Shown here piece after piece: positions 9,074 through 20,600 of a DNA stretch of 64,000 nt (the stretch's first letter is position 1; every line of letters starts with the position of its first letter). Source of the DNA: Goleter apudmare HA4340-LM2 (GTDB lineage: Bacteria; Cyanobacteriota; Cyanobacteriia; Cyanobacteriales; Nostocaceae). The stretch spans positions 234,298-298,297 of the forward strand of contig JAHHHF010000070.1 in NCBI GenBank assembly GCA_019359495.1, in the 5' to 3' direction. The position numbers were made by a program, and so were the translations under genes. A model generated the notes under the pieces. It saw only the letters and a list, made by a program, of their open reading frames with translations, was not told where the DNA came from and did no database searches.

Positions 9074-12000
9074 ATGGCAGCGACAACTCTGAATCCTGGT
9101 GATATTGCGATTGTTGGTTATAACACCACCAATCCAGATAGTATTCGTCTAGTAGTACTTGTAGATATCGGTTCTGGCACAACCTTCAACATTACAGATA
9201 ATGGTTGGCAATCTAGCGGTAGCTTCAGAACTGGGGAGGGAATTCTGACTTACACCGCACCCACAGATATTGCTGCGGGTACTGTTCTCACTTGGACAAA
9301 TGGCAGTAATAGTAATTCACCAGGGTTTAACTCCAATAATCCTAGTAATTTTGCTCTTAATGCCAGTGGTGATTCACTGGTTATTTATACAGGGGCGTTA
9401 ACTAGCCCAACTTTAATTTATGCACTGAGTTCTGGTAACTGGACGAATGCAACTAGCGCTTCTACATCCGCTGAACCCATTGCGGTGAATAATGGCGCAT
9501 TGGTAACAGGTACTACTACAGTAGCTCTAACTACAAATGGTACAAATGGATACTATAACGGTTCTACTTCGGGAACTCAGGCAGAACTGCTAGCAGCTAT
9601 TTCTAATTCCGCAAATTGGAATACTAGTTCCACCATCACCGACATTGCCAATTGGCTATCGTCATTCACACTTTCTCAGCCTCTACCAAATATCCAAATC
9701 ACCGAGTACATGTACCAAGGTACTAACGGTGAATTCATGGAGTTTACCAACCTTGGCACTACCGCAGTAGACTTTACTGGCTGGAGTTACGATGATAGTG
9801 GTCGCATGCCTGGTACTGTTAATCTGAGTGCTTTCGGGATTGTGCAGCCTGGAGAGTCAGTTATCCTCACAGAAGCGACTGAAGCAGATTTCCGTGCAGC
9901 ATGGGGATTATCTGCTGAGGTTAAGGTAATTGGTGGGTTGACAAGAAATCTGGGGCGGGCTGATGAGATTAACCTGTACGATAATAACGGTCAACTCATA
10001 GACCGCCTCACCTATGGAGATGAAACCTTTCTGGGGACAATTCGCACCCAGACTAGAAGTGGTTGGACTGAGCCAGGGAATCTAGATGCTGTCACTATTA
10101 ATACTGATTGGCAGCTTTCTACTGTCGATGATGCTCAGAATTCTCGCACCTCTATTGGTGGTGATATTGGCAACCCAGGTTTTTATAACGTCAACAACAC
10201 ACCTCTACCAGGTATAACCATTACTCAATCTGGTAGTAGCACTGATGTAACGGAAGGTGGGGTGACAGATAGCTACACCATAGTACTGAAAACTGAGCCT
10301 ACAGCAGATGTCACTATTAACATCTCTGTTGATAATCAGGTGACAACCAGTTCGCCAACCTTGATTTTCACTTCCCAAAACTGGAATATCGCCCAAACTG
10401 TAACAGTCACTGCGGTTGATGATACTTTGGTTGAAGGGACACACACTAGCAGCATTACCCACACTGTTAGTAGTAGTGATGGTAATTATAATGGTGTGGC
10501 GATCGCTAACATCAATGTAAATATTCTCGACAATGACGCACCACCCAACACTAACGTCAATGTCCAAATCACCGAGTATATGTACACTGGCGAGAATGGT
10601 GAATTTGTCGAATTTACCAACCTCGGTACTACAGCCGTAGACTTTACTGGCTGGAGTTTTGATGACAACACTCGCCTCTCTGGTTCATTCAATCTGAGTG
10701 CTTTTGGTATTGTCCAGCCTGGGGAATCAGTGATTTTAACCGATGGTTCAGCCGAGACATTCCGTACTGCATGGAATCTACCCGCCTCGGTGAAAATCAT
10801 CGGTAACTCCAACCAAGGTTTAGGACGCGCTGATGAGATTAACCTGTACGATAACACCGGACAGCTAATAGACCGCCTCACCTACAATGATGAAGGATTT
10901 GCAGGTACTATTCGCACACAGAACGCTAGTGGTTGGACGGAAGCAGCGAATCTCGATTCTTTTGAGATTACCACCAATTGGAAGCTTTCTGCCATTAATG
11001 ATGGTCAGAATTCTCGCTTGTCTACAGGTAATGATGTCGGCAACCCAGGTACTTACATTCCTAACCCTGTATCTACTGTTGGCGCACCGAAAATTGAAAT
11101 TAACGCCAGCACAACGGATTTCCTGGATGGGCAAAACCTACCTGTTCCCCTACCCAAGACTGGTGCTGGTGCTATTAGTGGTGTAATTAACGATCCTACC
11201 GACCCGGCGAGGACATTGGGTATTAACTTCACCTTGAGTGATACCGATACACCAATTGAGAACCTTACAGTCACAGTCACCAGTAGTAATCAAGCAGTTG
11301 TCCCTGATGCCAACCTCACCCTGACTGGTACTGGTGCAGAACGTAATCTGAAGATTAATCCTGCTGGTGTGGGTTTAGCAAATATCACTGTCACCGTGAG
11401 TGACGGGACACTCAGCAGTTCCTACATCATTAACTACGGCGCTTCCGCAGGATCTGTCACTCCTAGCACTCGTTTTCTGACAGGGACAAGTGACGCTTCA
11501 ACTGCGATCGCTATTGATGCCAATTATATGTTCGTTGCCGACGACGAAGACCAAACAATTCGGCTGTACGATCGCAACAATTCCGGTTTACCACTAGCCA
11601 GCTTTGACTTCACCTCATTACTGGGATTATCCGGTTCCAGTGAAGTAGACATCGAAGCTTCAACCCGCATTGGCAACACAATTTACTGGTCAGGTTCTCA
11701 CAGCAACAACAGTAATGGCAACGATGCGCCCAACCGCGAACGGATTTTCGCTACGCAGATTTCTGGTACAGGCGCGAGTACTGCGCTGACCTTCCAAGGA
11801 TACTATCAATTCCTCGAAGACGATTTAATTGCTTGGGATAATAACAATGGTCATGGGTTGGGTGCTAGCTTCCTAGGGCTGGCTGCGAGTGCAGCAAATG
11901 GTGTATCACCAGAAATTCGCAACGGTTTCAACATTGAAGGCTTGACAGTTGCACCCGATGGAAATAGTGCTTATGTTTCCTTCCGTGCGCCCAATTTACC

Positions 12001-15000
12001 GACCAGCGATCGCACTGATGCCTTAATTATTCCTGTTACCAACTTTACCAGCATTCTCAATGCCACAGGTGGGACAACTGGATCTGCAAGCTTTGGCGCA
12101 CCTATCTTCTTAGATTTAGGTGGACGTGGTATCCGCAGCATTGAGCGTAACTCTAGTAACCAATACTTGATTATTGCTGGCCCGGTTGGTGGTGCCACAG
12201 GAACAGCACCAAATGATTTCCGGCTTTACACATGGACTGGTAACGCTGCTGATGCACCTGTGTTGAGTACTGCTGATTTAACAGCGTTGAACGCTAATGG
12301 TAGTTTTGAGTCGATTGTGGAAGTGCCAAATTCCCTCACCAACACTAGCCAAATTCAACTACTGGTAGATAACGGCGATACCATTTGGTACAACAACGGC
12401 ACAATTTCCAAAGACTTAGCTCAAGATAACTTCCAAAAATTCCGCAGTGAAGTAATTACCTTGGGTGGTTCACCTAACATCATCATCAACGAAATTGACT
12501 CAGATACTCCAGGCACCGACGCAGCAGAGTTTGTCGAACTTTATGATGGTGGTGTGGGCAATTCCGACCTCAGTGGGTTGGTAGTCGTTTTCTACAACGG
12601 TTCTAATGACCAATCATACGCAGCTTTTGACTTGGATGGCTTCAGCACCGATGCTAACGGCTATTTTGTTTTAGGTAATGCAGGTGTACCGAATGTAGAC
12701 TTGGTGTTTGCTGGGAATACTTTGCAAAATGGGGCAGATGCAGTTGCCATCTACAGAGGTAATGCTAGCGACTTCCCCAATGGTACAGCCGTCACCACGA
12801 ATAATTTAGTTGATGCGATCGTTTATGACACAAGTGATGCTGATGATACTGGCTTGCTCATTCTATTAAATCCAGGTCAGCCCCAGGTAAATGAAGACGA
12901 GGGCGGTAATGGTGCTATAAATTCGCTACAACGAGTACCTAATGGTAATGGTGGCGATCGCAACACCAGCACCTACCAAGCCCTAACCCCAACACCAGGA
13001 GCAGCAAATGCGACCACTCCTCCAGGTGTGACAATTACCCAATCTGGTGGTAGCACCAACGTCACCGAAGGCGGGGCGACGGATACCTACACTATTGTGC
13101 TGAATACCCGACCGACAACTGACGTTACAGTTACTATCACTCCTGACTCCCAAACTACAACCAGTGCTACTACTCTCACCTTCACCCTTGCTAACTGGAA
13201 TATACCCCAAACGGTGACAGTGACAGCCGTAGATGATGTCCTGGTGGAAGGTACACATAACAGTGTTATTACTCATGCAGTCAGTAGTAATGATACCAAC
13301 TATAACGGAATCAACATTGACTCAGTTACTGCAACTATCACTGATAATGATGTTTCTCTCTCCATTACCAAAATTCATCAGATTCAAGGTAATGGTGCAG
13401 CCTTTGACTCTACCTTTAGCGGTATTCGCACAATTGAAGGGATTGTGGTTGCAGCTTTCCCTGGTATTTCCGGGCTGAATGGTTTCTACGTCCAAGAAGA
13501 AGATGCAGACGCTGATAGTAACTCCACAACTTCCGAAGGGATCTTTATTTTTGACCCCAATGGGCTGTTCTCTGGTAGCGTTGGCAATAAGGTGCGGGTA
13601 ACGGGAACAGTGAGCGAATTTACCAGCACGAGTGGTGGGGTTAGCAGCAGCCTTACCCAACTATCTCAGGTCAGCAGTGTAATTAATTTGGGTGCTGATG
13701 TTCTACCTACAGCTACTACCATCCAGTTCCCCGTGACTAGCGTTGCAGATTTAGAACGCTATGAAGGGATGCTGGTGAATGTCAGTGGTGCCAATGGGAG
13801 TTTAACTGTTACTGAACATTTCCAACTCGGTCGCTTTGGTCAGGTTGTGCTTTCGTCTACTGGTGCTAGTAACCAACCTGGTACAGATGGGAGACTAGAA
13901 CAATATACCCAATTCAATGACCCCAGTGTTGCAGGTTACGCTGCTTATTTACAAGAAATTGCCACACGGCGGATTATCCTGGATGACGGCAGAGGTACGC
14001 AAAACCCTGACCCGATTATTTTTGGTCGTGGTGGTCAACCCTTGAGTGCAACCAACACCCTACGAGGTGGCGATACCGTGGCTAGCATTACTGGCGTTTT
14101 AGACCAGCGTTTTGAAGGTTATCGCGTCCAAACTTCCACGGGTGTAGACTTTACCCCAGCTAATCCCCGCCCAACAACTACACCAGATGTCGGCGGGACA
14201 CTGAAAGTTGCCAGCTTTAATGTCCTCAACTACTTCAACGGTAATGGCACTGGTGGTGGCTTTACCACTGCTGAACAACGGGGTGCAGAAAACCTGAATG
14301 AGTTCAACCGTCAGCGTGATAAAACGATCGCTGCTATTTTAGGATTAAATGCTGATGTTGTCGGTCTGATTGAAATCGAGAATGATGGTTACGGTGCAAA
14401 CAGTGCCATTCAAGATTTAATCAACGGACTGAATGCTGTTGCTGGTGCTGGTACTTATGCCTTTATTAATCCCGGACTACCGCAATTAGGTACAGATGCG
14501 ATCGCCGTTGGTTTCATCTACAAACCTGGTAGTGTCACCCCAGTAGGTGCAGCAGCTACAGTCTCCGATGGCTTTGGTCAAGGTGCTTTTAATAACCTGA
14601 ACCGTAAACCTCTAGCCCAAACTTTCCGACAAAACTCCAATAGTGAACAATTCACCGCCGTCATCAATCACTTCAAGTCTAAGGGTGGAGGTACTCAGGG
14701 TGTCGGTGATGCTGACGCTAGCGACGGTCAAAGTCTGTTCAATGGTACACGCACCCGTGCATCCCAAGATTTGACAGCATGGTTAGCAACCAATCCCACA
14801 GGTACAACTGACACAGACTACCTGATTATGGGCGACATCAACGCCTATGCCCAGGAAGACCCCATTAAGGCTTTGGAAAGTTCTGGATACACCAACCTCG
14901 TACCCAATACCTCCTACTCATTTGTTTTCGATGGTCAGTGGGGTTCCTTAGATCATGCTTTAGCTAATGGTTCACTCACAGCGCAGGTAACTGGGGCTGC

Positions 15001-16132
15001 TAAGTGGCATATTAATGCTGATGAACCCAATGTTTTGGACTACAACACCAACTTCAAGTCACCAGGACAACAAACTAGCTTATACAATCCTGATGCTTTC
15101 CGTTCCTCAGACCATGACCCGGTGGTTGTGGGGCTGAACTTAAACACTGCACCTGTAGCTGTGAATGATACAGCCACGACTGATGAAAATACTGCCGTTA
15201 ACATCAACGTCCTGGCTAATGACAGCGATGTCAATGGTGATCCTCTGCAACTGAGTCTGGTATCTGCGCCTGCTAATGGTGTTGCCGCAGTCAATAATAA
15301 TGGCACACCCAGCAACTTTGCCGATGACTTTATTGTCTACACCCCGAACGCTGGCTACAACGGTAGTGATACTTTCACTTACGCCGTCAGTGATGGTAAG
15401 GGTGGTACAGCTACTGCATCTGTGGCTGTAACTGTCAACGCTGTCGGTGGGATTATTGGCACTCCTGGTAACGATAACCTCAATGGCACCAACGGTAATG
15501 ATATTATCCGTGGTTTGGGTGGTAATGATACTTTGAGGGGTGGTAATGGTGACGATACCCTCTATGGTGGCGAGGGTAATGATCTACTGGAGGGCGGAAA
15601 TAGTAATGATATTCTCTACGGTGAGAACGGCAACGATACCTTACTAGGTGGTAACGGTAATGACATCATGTATGGTGGCAACGGTAACGACTACTTAGAT
15701 GGTGGTAACGGTGACGACACTTTGTATGGTGGTGACGGTGACGATACCTTAATTGGCGGTAATGGCGATGACCTCCTCGTCGGTGGTAACGGACGCGATT
15801 TCTTCACTGGCGGTAATGGTAGCGATCGCTTCTACTTGAGTGATACTCGTAGTGGTGATTTTGATACCATGACTGACTTTAGTACTGGATCAGACACAAT
15901 CTTGCTCTCCAAAGCAGAGTTTGGACTCAGCCAAGCTTTGGGTACACTTGACCCTGGCTTATTCCGTCTTGGTAGCAATGTGACAACAGCTAGCGATCGC
16001 TTTATCTATGACCGTACTACAGGTCAGCTATTCTTCGATGAAGATGGTAACGGTGGTGCAGCTAAGGTTCAAATCGGTCTGTTATCAAATAGAGCTGCCC
16101 TCAACAGTAGCAATATTACTGTGATTGCGTAG
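9074..16132 (+). CDS. Giant secreted RTX nuclease with lamin-tail, Calx-beta and EEP domains
   Basis: A 2352-aa secreted protein built round an ExeM/NucH-like endonuclease, expected to cleave extracellular DNA. Domains from the ATG at 9074: lamin-tail-like domains near residues 207-372 and 497-665, a third LTD-like one near 1134-1269, Calx-beta-like domains near 379-485 and 1316-1425, a DUF3616-like propeller region near 796-1125, an EEP nuclease near 1709-2022, a cadherin-like domain near 2024-2122 and RTX calcium-binding nonapeptides near 2129-2252. The nuclease keeps its catalytic set: SFNVLN, EIEND, NHFKSKG, MGDINA and SSDHDP. RTX repeats and the lack of a signal peptide point to type I secretion; a matching exporter lies at 28.9-34.6 kb. 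A GTG at 9026 is in frame but adds a hydrophobic stretch atypical of RTX proteins, so the ATG is preferred. Confidence 0.9.
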   Translation: MAATTLNPGDIAIVGYNTTNPDSIRLVVLVDIGSGTTFNITDNGWQSSGSFRTGEGILTYTAPTDIAAGTVLTWTNGSNSNSPGFNSNNPSNFALNASGDSLVIYTGALTSPTLIYALSSGNWTNATSASTSAEPIAVNNGALVTGTTTVALTTNGTNGYYNGSTSGTQAELLAAISNSANWNTSSTITDIANWLSSFTLSQPLPNIQITEYMYQGTNGEFMEFTNLGTTAVDFTGWSYDDSGRMPGTVNLSAFGIVQPGESVILTEATEADFRAAWGLSAEVKVIGGLTRNLGRADEINLYDNNGQLIDRLTYGDETFLGTIRTQTRSGWTEPGNLDAVTINTDWQLSTVDDAQNSRTSIGGDIGNPGFYNVNNTPLPGITITQSGSSTDVTEGGVTDSYTIVLKTEPTADVTINISVDNQVTTSSPTLIFTSQNWNIAQTVTVTAVDDTLVEGTHTSSITHTVSSSDGNYNGVAIANINVNILDNDAPPNTNVNVQITEYMYTGENGEFVEFTNLGTTAVDFTGWSFDDNTRLSGSFNLSAFGIVQPGESVILTDGSAETFRTAWNLPASVKIIGNSNQGLGRADEINLYDNTGQLIDRLTYNDEGFAGTIRTQNASGWTEAANLDSFEITTNWKLSAINDGQNSRLSTGNDVGNPGTYIPNPVSTVGAPKIEINASTTDFLDGQNLPVPLPKTGAGAISGVINDPTDPARTLGINFTLSDTDTPIENLTVTVTSSNQAVVPDANLTLTGTGAERNLKINPAGVGLANITVTVSDGTLSSSYIINYGASAGSVTPSTRFLTGTSDASTAIAIDANYMFVADDEDQTIRLYDRNNSGLPLASFDFTSLLGLSGSSEVDIEASTRIGNTIYWSGSHSNNSNGNDAPNRERIFATQISGTGASTALTFQGYYQFLEDDLIAWDNNNGHGLGASFLGLAASAANGVSPEIRNGFNIEGLTVAPDGNSAYVSFRAPNLPTSDRTDALIIPVTNFTSILNATGGTTGSASFGAPIFLDLGGRGIRSIERNSSNQYLIIAGPVGGATGTAPNDFRLYTWTGNAADAPVLSTADLTALNANGSFESIVEVPNSLTNTSQIQLLVDNGDTIWYNNGTISKDLAQDNFQKFRSEVITLGGSPNIIINEIDSDTPGTDAAEFVELYDGGVGNSDLSGLVVVFYNGSNDQSYAAFDLDGFSTDANGYFVLGNAGVPNVDLVFAGNTLQNGADAVAIYRGNASDFPNGTAVTTNNLVDAIVYDTSDADDTGLLILLNPGQPQVNEDEGGNGAINSLQRVPNGNGGDRNTSTYQALTPTPGAANATTPPGVTITQSGGSTNVTEGGATDTYTIVLNTRPTTDVTVTITPDSQTTTSATTLTFTLANWNIPQTVTVTAVDDVLVEGTHNSVITHAVSSNDTNYNGINIDSVTATITDNDVSLSITKIHQIQGNGAAFDSTFSGIRTIEGIVVAAFPGISGLNGFYVQEEDADADSNSTTSEGIFIFDPNGLFSGSVGNKVRVTGTVSEFTSTSGGVSSSLTQLSQVSSVINLGADVLPTATTIQFPVTSVADLERYEGMLVNVSGANGSLTVTEHFQLGRFGQVVLSSTGASNQPGTDGRLEQYTQFNDPSVAGYAAYLQEIATRRIILDDGRGTQNPDPIIFGRGGQPLSATNTLRGGDTVASITGVLDQRFEGYRVQTSTGVDFTPANPRPTTTPDVGGTLKVASFNVLNYFNGNGTGGGFTTAEQRGAENLNEFNRQRDKTIAAILGLNADVVGLIEIENDGYGANSAIQDLINGLNAVAGAGTYAFINPGLPQLGTDAIAVGFIYKPGSVTPVGAAATVSDGFGQGAFNNLNRKPLAQTFRQNSNSEQFTAVINHFKSKGGGTQGVGDADASDGQSLFNGTRTRASQDLTAWLATNPTGTTDTDYLIMGDINAYAQEDPIKALESSGYTNLVPNTSYSFVFDGQWGSLDHALANGSLTAQVTGAAKWHINADEPNVLDYNTNFKSPGQQTSLYNPDAFRSSDHDPVVVGLNLNTAPVAVNDTATTDENTAVNINVLANDSDVNGDPLQLSLVSAPANGVAAVNNNGTPSNFADDFIVYTPNAGYNGSDTFTYAVSDGKGGTATASVAVTVNAVGGIIGTPGNDNLNGTNGNDIIRGLGGNDTLRGGNGDDTLYGGEGNDLLEGGNSNDILYGENGNDTLLGGNGNDIMYGGNGNDYLDGGNGDDTLYGGDGDDTLIGGNGDDLLVGGNGRDFFTGGNGSDRFYLSDTRSGDFDTMTDFSTGSDTILLSKAEFGLSQALGTLDPGLFRLGSNVTTASDRFIYDRTTGQLFFDEDGNGGAAKVQIGLLSNRAALNSSNITVIA
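15460..15835 (+). repeat. RTX nonapeptide repeat array
   Basis: About a dozen GGxGxDxxx units (GGNGNDTLY, GGNGDDTLY, GGDGDDTLI and similar) are encoded in tandem, with a roughly 27-bp DNA period rich in ggtaatgg. Such arrays bind calcium outside the cell and drive folding after type I export. Confidence 0.92.
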
Positions 16133-16155
16133 CTTTTCTGCCTCAAGCTAATAGG

Positions 16156-16177
16156 GGGGCGAACGGTTGTTCGCCCC
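16156..16177. repeat. GGTT-loop hairpin (copy 2) after the RTX nuclease
   Basis: ggggcgaac (16156-16164) pairs with gttcgcccc (16169-16177) around ggtt. It is the same family as 2501-2520, with one A-T pair replaced by G-C in the stem. It lies 23 bp after the stop codon and may double as a transcription end, though no T-run follows. Confidence 0.65.
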
Positions 16178-16389
16178 TACGGGTATATTTATAGGAAAAA
16201 GCTAGGTTCAAAACCGTACTGCGTCCCGCTACGCTAAAGCCTCTGGTGGGTGGCTGTCTTGAATTTTGAATTGATTCATGTGGTAATGATATATTTTTCT
16301 TGACAAATATACTTACCAATGCATATATCCTTGTGAAGAACTCTTATTGTTTTCATGAAAAAAGGTAAAAGTATATGTAATCTTTATAT

Positions 16390-16438
16390 TTTAACCATTT
16401 GCTAGCTATTTCTTAATGTTACTAGGATAACTTAAGGT
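16390..16438 (+). promoter_or_regulatory. Weak candidate Pho box upstream of the 16700 gene
   Basis: tttaacca (16390-16397) and cttaatgt (16412-16419) are 22 bp apart, two 11-bp periods, with a degenerate gctagcta between them; a further cttaaggt is at 16431-16438. The pattern is suggestive of SphR/PhoB binding, but the match is weak. Confidence 0.22.
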
Positions 16439-16699
16439 GTCTGAAGATGTACTAAGAAGTAACTATCAGGCAAGTAGCCTTCTGGTTAAAATTGCTTGAT
16501 AAGTTGGTTGTTTACTATACCTGTATTACTGAGAGATATATGCAGTAATCCTCAATGATTCATCAACAGGGAGAGCGGCAAATTTATGTAACAAAATCAC
16601 GCCAGTGGATTTCACGGCACTACTCAAAATAGTGCTGAACAATATAGCTATTGATTTGACTGCAAACATGCAGTTGGTGTTTTTCTATTCAATTAAAAT

Positions 16700-17431
16700 A
16701 TGTCACCTGCTCTAGACAACCGCAATCCAGAACCAACTACCGAAAATATCGGATTTGAAGAATTAGCGATCGCACTAGTAGCCAATCAATTTAATCCCAC
16801 AATTCTCAATTTGGATTTTCTCAAAATTAGCGGCGTGATTCCTGGAGATTGGCAACTGCGAAACCAACCAACAATCGCAGCCAATGCCGCGCAAATTGTA
16901 TTTCAAAATGGCGTAAGTATCGTTTTTCAGAATCGTACAGTTACCTTCACTGAAATAATAGATCCAAACAATATAAATTATCTAAAAATTCCTGAATTAG
17001 CGCGCATTTTTACTAACAGATTGCCCTACAGCGACTATCAGGGACTGAGTATCAAACCCAAAATTCTGGTCGGTTTACCCAATAATACTAAAAGATATAT
17101 TGTCGAGAAGTTATTAGTACCAGGGGCTTGGTGCGATATTGGTGTAGCTCCTGTACAGGCAGCAATTAACTTTTTCTATCAGTTAGAGAATTCTCAACTG
17201 TTGTTAAACTTAACTGAAGCCCAAATTCAACAAACCGAAAAACCATCCATACCAGCTGTACTATTTTCTGGTAGTTTCAATTATGATATTGCTAGGTATG
17301 ATGAAAGCGATCGCTTTCAGGAACTCAGCCAACGCCTGCAAAATTGGTCAACAGATTTAGCAATTTTCCGTGACATAGTCAATAACAAATTCTTCGGCAA
17401 TCACGATAGCGTTTTTCTATTTAGAAAGTAA
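16700..17431 (+). CDS. Protein of unknown function between the two exoenzyme genes
   Basis: I do not recognise the family of this 243-aa protein. It has no signal peptide or membrane segment and is rich in Asn, Ile and Gln. It ends in a helical segment (YDESDRFQELSQRLQNW) after a beta-rich core. An AWCDIGVAPVQ segment near the middle contains its only cysteine. The ATG at 16700 is the first in frame. It lies between two very large exoenzyme genes in the same direction, with 567 and 234 bp spacers, so its own promoter is likely. A role with the exoenzymes is only guilt by association. Confidence 0.65.
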   Translation: MSPALDNRNPEPTTENIGFEELAIALVANQFNPTILNLDFLKISGVIPGDWQLRNQPTIAANAAQIVFQNGVSIVFQNRTVTFTEIIDPNNINYLKIPELARIFTNRLPYSDYQGLSIKPKILVGLPNNTKRYIVEKLLVPGAWCDIGVAPVQAAINFFYQLENSQLLLNLTEAQIQQTEKPSIPAVLFSGSFNYDIARYDESDRFQELSQRLQNWSTDLAIFRDIVNNKFFGNHDSVFLFRK

Positions 17432-17665
17432 AGCTGCATATATCTAAGTATAGCAGTGCAAATAAAGCTAACTAATGATGGTTGGTGTTTGGCATTTGTC
17501 AGGATTTTGGTTTTCTTTTCGCTTTGCAAACTAGTTAAGTTTATGATCACCAACTTACTTACATTGCGTCCGAATAATCTTAATTCGTGACTATTTTATT
17601 GTGCTTACCTGCAAATAAATGCTCTACCAACACCCAACCCCAAACTACCAACACCAAACTAACAC

Positions 17666-20600
17666 ATGGTAACTACCCAAACAGTTCGTTTTTCTCAGTT
17701 TAATGCTTCCTTAAACCGCAATGCTGAAGGTCAATTAATCACCGATTTATCTACCCCAGATAATGCCCAAGCAAAAGCGGTTGCCGAAATTATCCAGCGC
17801 AACAACCCCGATGTGTTGCTGCTGAATGAATTCGATTATGTAACAGCAAATCCTGCCCAAGCAGTGCAATTATTTCTGCAAAATTATCTTGCAGTTAGTC
17901 AAAACGGTGCTACTCCCGTTGAGTATCCTTACTTCTACATTGCGCCCAGTAACACAGGTATTGCCTCTGGGTTTGACTTGAACAACAACGGTAGCGCCGT
18001 CACAACCCAAGGTGCAGCAGGATATGGTGATGACGCCTTTGGATTTGGTAACTATCCTGGTCAATTTGGGATGTTGGTACTCTCCAAATATCCCATCGAT
18101 ATAGACAATGTCCGCACCTTCCAAAACTTTTTATGGAAGGACATGCCAGATTCTTTATTACCTACCATCGCCACCCCTGGTACTACCACAGCTTTTTATT
18201 CAGAAGCAGAACAAGAGGTATTGCGGCTGTCTTCCAAAAGTCACTGGGATCTACCTATTCAAGTCAACGGAAAAACCATACACGTTTTAGTTAGCCATCC
18301 TACACCACCTGTATTTGATGGGCCAGAAGACCGGAACGGTAAGCGTAACCACGACGAAATCAGGTTTTGGGCAGACTATATTACCCCTGGTAAAGGCGAC
18401 TATATTTATGATGACGCTGGTCAGTTAGGTGGTATTGCTGCTGGTTCTACCTTCGTGATTATGGGCGACCAGAACGCCGACCCCTTTGACGGTGACAGCG
18501 TTGACAATGCCATCCTGCAACTTTTACAGAACCCAAGCATCAACACTAATTCCATTCCCACTAGTCCCGGTGCTATTCAACAATCCGCCTTACAAGGTGG
18601 TGCGAATACCAATCACCAAGGCAATCCGGCTTTCGACACCGCAGACTTTGCTGATGGGACTCCTGGGAACTTACGCGCTGACTATGTGTTACCTTCTGTT
18701 GATTTGCAAATCGTTAACTCAGCAGTCTATTGGCCTCTGAATACAGACCCCAACTTTGCAGCAGTAGGCACCTTTCCCTTTCCCAGTTCCGACCATCGCT
18801 TGGTATATACAGATGTGCAAGTAGGTGCTACAGAACCAGGTAAAACCATTCCCGACATCGAATTCCAAGGACAGGTAATCTTTCCCACTGGCTTTATCCC
18901 CTCTGGTGCGGCGGGAACGGTGAATGGGACGGCAGTTCCCGTGGGTGGGTTGTCTGGCGTAGCTTACGATGCTGCCAACAACCGCTACTACGCGATCTCA
19001 GACGATCGCTCTCAATTTGGCCCGGCGCGTTTTTATACCTTCACCCTCTATCCCGTGACATCTGAGGTAACGTTTACCAATGTCACCCCCCTCAAAGATA
19101 GTAGCGGCAACTTCTTTGGTGCCCTCACCGTTGACCCAGAAGGCATTGCCCTGACGAACAAGGGCACTATCTTTGTATCTTCTGAAGGTGAAGCCAATCT
19201 GAGTGCAGGACGTGTTGGTGATCCCTTCGTCAAAGAGTTTTCTTTAACAGGAGAGGAAATACGTTCCTTAGCAGTACCCAAGAAGTTTTTACCAGTAGTA
19301 CAAGACACCAACGGTAACGGTATTGTTGATGCAGGTGATACCCAAATATCTGGTATACGAAATAACTTAGCTTTTGAAAGTCTCACCATTACCCCCGACC
19401 AGAAGACCCTGTACACCGCTACAGAAAACGCTCTCCTGCAAGACGGGCCAGTTGCTTCCACCAATAGCACCACACCTTCGCGTATCCTGCAATACAACCT
19501 ATTTTCTGGACAGCCAGAGAAAGAATACCTCTACATCACAGATACAGTAGCCACACCACCGAATCCACAGACAGGATTTAATACCAATGGCTTAGTAGAT
19601 TTACTAGCAATTGATAATCGTGGCACCTTACTAGCCCTAGAACGTTCCTTCTCTGCGGGCATTCCTGGTACTGGTAACACGATCAAAATCTACGAAGTCA
19701 GTCTCCAAGGGGCAACAGACATTAGCTTCTACGATGCCCTCAACAATTTAACTCCGGAACAACTAGCAGCCATCCAACCCGCGCAAAAGCGCCTGCTGTT
19801 GAATTTGGATGATTTGAATCTAGCCACTGGACAAGACAACATCGAAGGTTTAGCTTTCGGCCCCAAACTCGCCGATGGTCGCCAGTCCATTGTCTTGGTC
19901 AGCGACAACAACTTTAGTGCTACCCAATTTACCCAAATTATGACCTTAGACGCCAACTTGATTCCCTCTGTCACCCCCACAGTGGAAACTACCCCAGCAC
20001 TGTTGGATGATGAGACATTGCCTGTAAGTCAACGGGCCGATGCGGATGACCCAGCAATTTATGTGAATGCGACCAACTCCGCCAATAGCTTAGTACTCAC
20101 CTCAGTAAAAAATGCCGGACTGCGAATTTATGACTTGTCTGGTAACTTATTGCAAGAAATCAATCCTGGTGGGATTCGCTACAACAACGTAGATTTGCAA
20201 TACGGCTTTAAATTAGGTGGTCAAGCTATAGATATTGCCGTAGCAAGCGATCGCCAAAACGATAAACTGGTATTCTTCAAAATCAACCCCGATGGTAAAG
20301 GTGAGGGTAAATATCTTGAAGACATCACCGACCCCAACCTCGCTACTCTCTTCCAAGCTGCACCCTTTAGCGCTCCCTTCTCCTCATCATCTCGCAGTGC
20401 TTACGGTGTAGCTTTTTACCGTAGCCCCTTCACCAAGGATTACTACGTCTTTGCCAATCGCCGTGAAACTGGAGATGTCGCCCAGTACAAACTGATTGAC
20501 AAAGGTAACGGCACTATTGGTGTGGAACGCGTCCGGGTGTTCACCATTCCCACCGCCGCCGGACTTGACCCCCAAACCGAGGGTATGGTTGCCGACCAAG

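Larger units (their letters stand above)
16133..16699. other. Gene-free region upstream of the 16700 gene
   Basis: It contains the hairpin at 16156-16177, a dispersed gtcccgctacgctaaagcc segment near 16225, a short partial match to the 6278/62658 element (cttgaattttgaattgatt near 16257), a possible sigma-70-like pair (ttgaca 16300-16305 and tatatc 16324-16329, spacing 18) and the candidate Pho box at 16390-16438. I see no gene in it. Confidence 0.55.

Noticed and set aside
15460..15835. Regular 27-bp repeats looked at as a possible CRISPR array
   Set aside because: They are in frame inside a large gene and code for RTX nonapeptides; there are no unique spacers.
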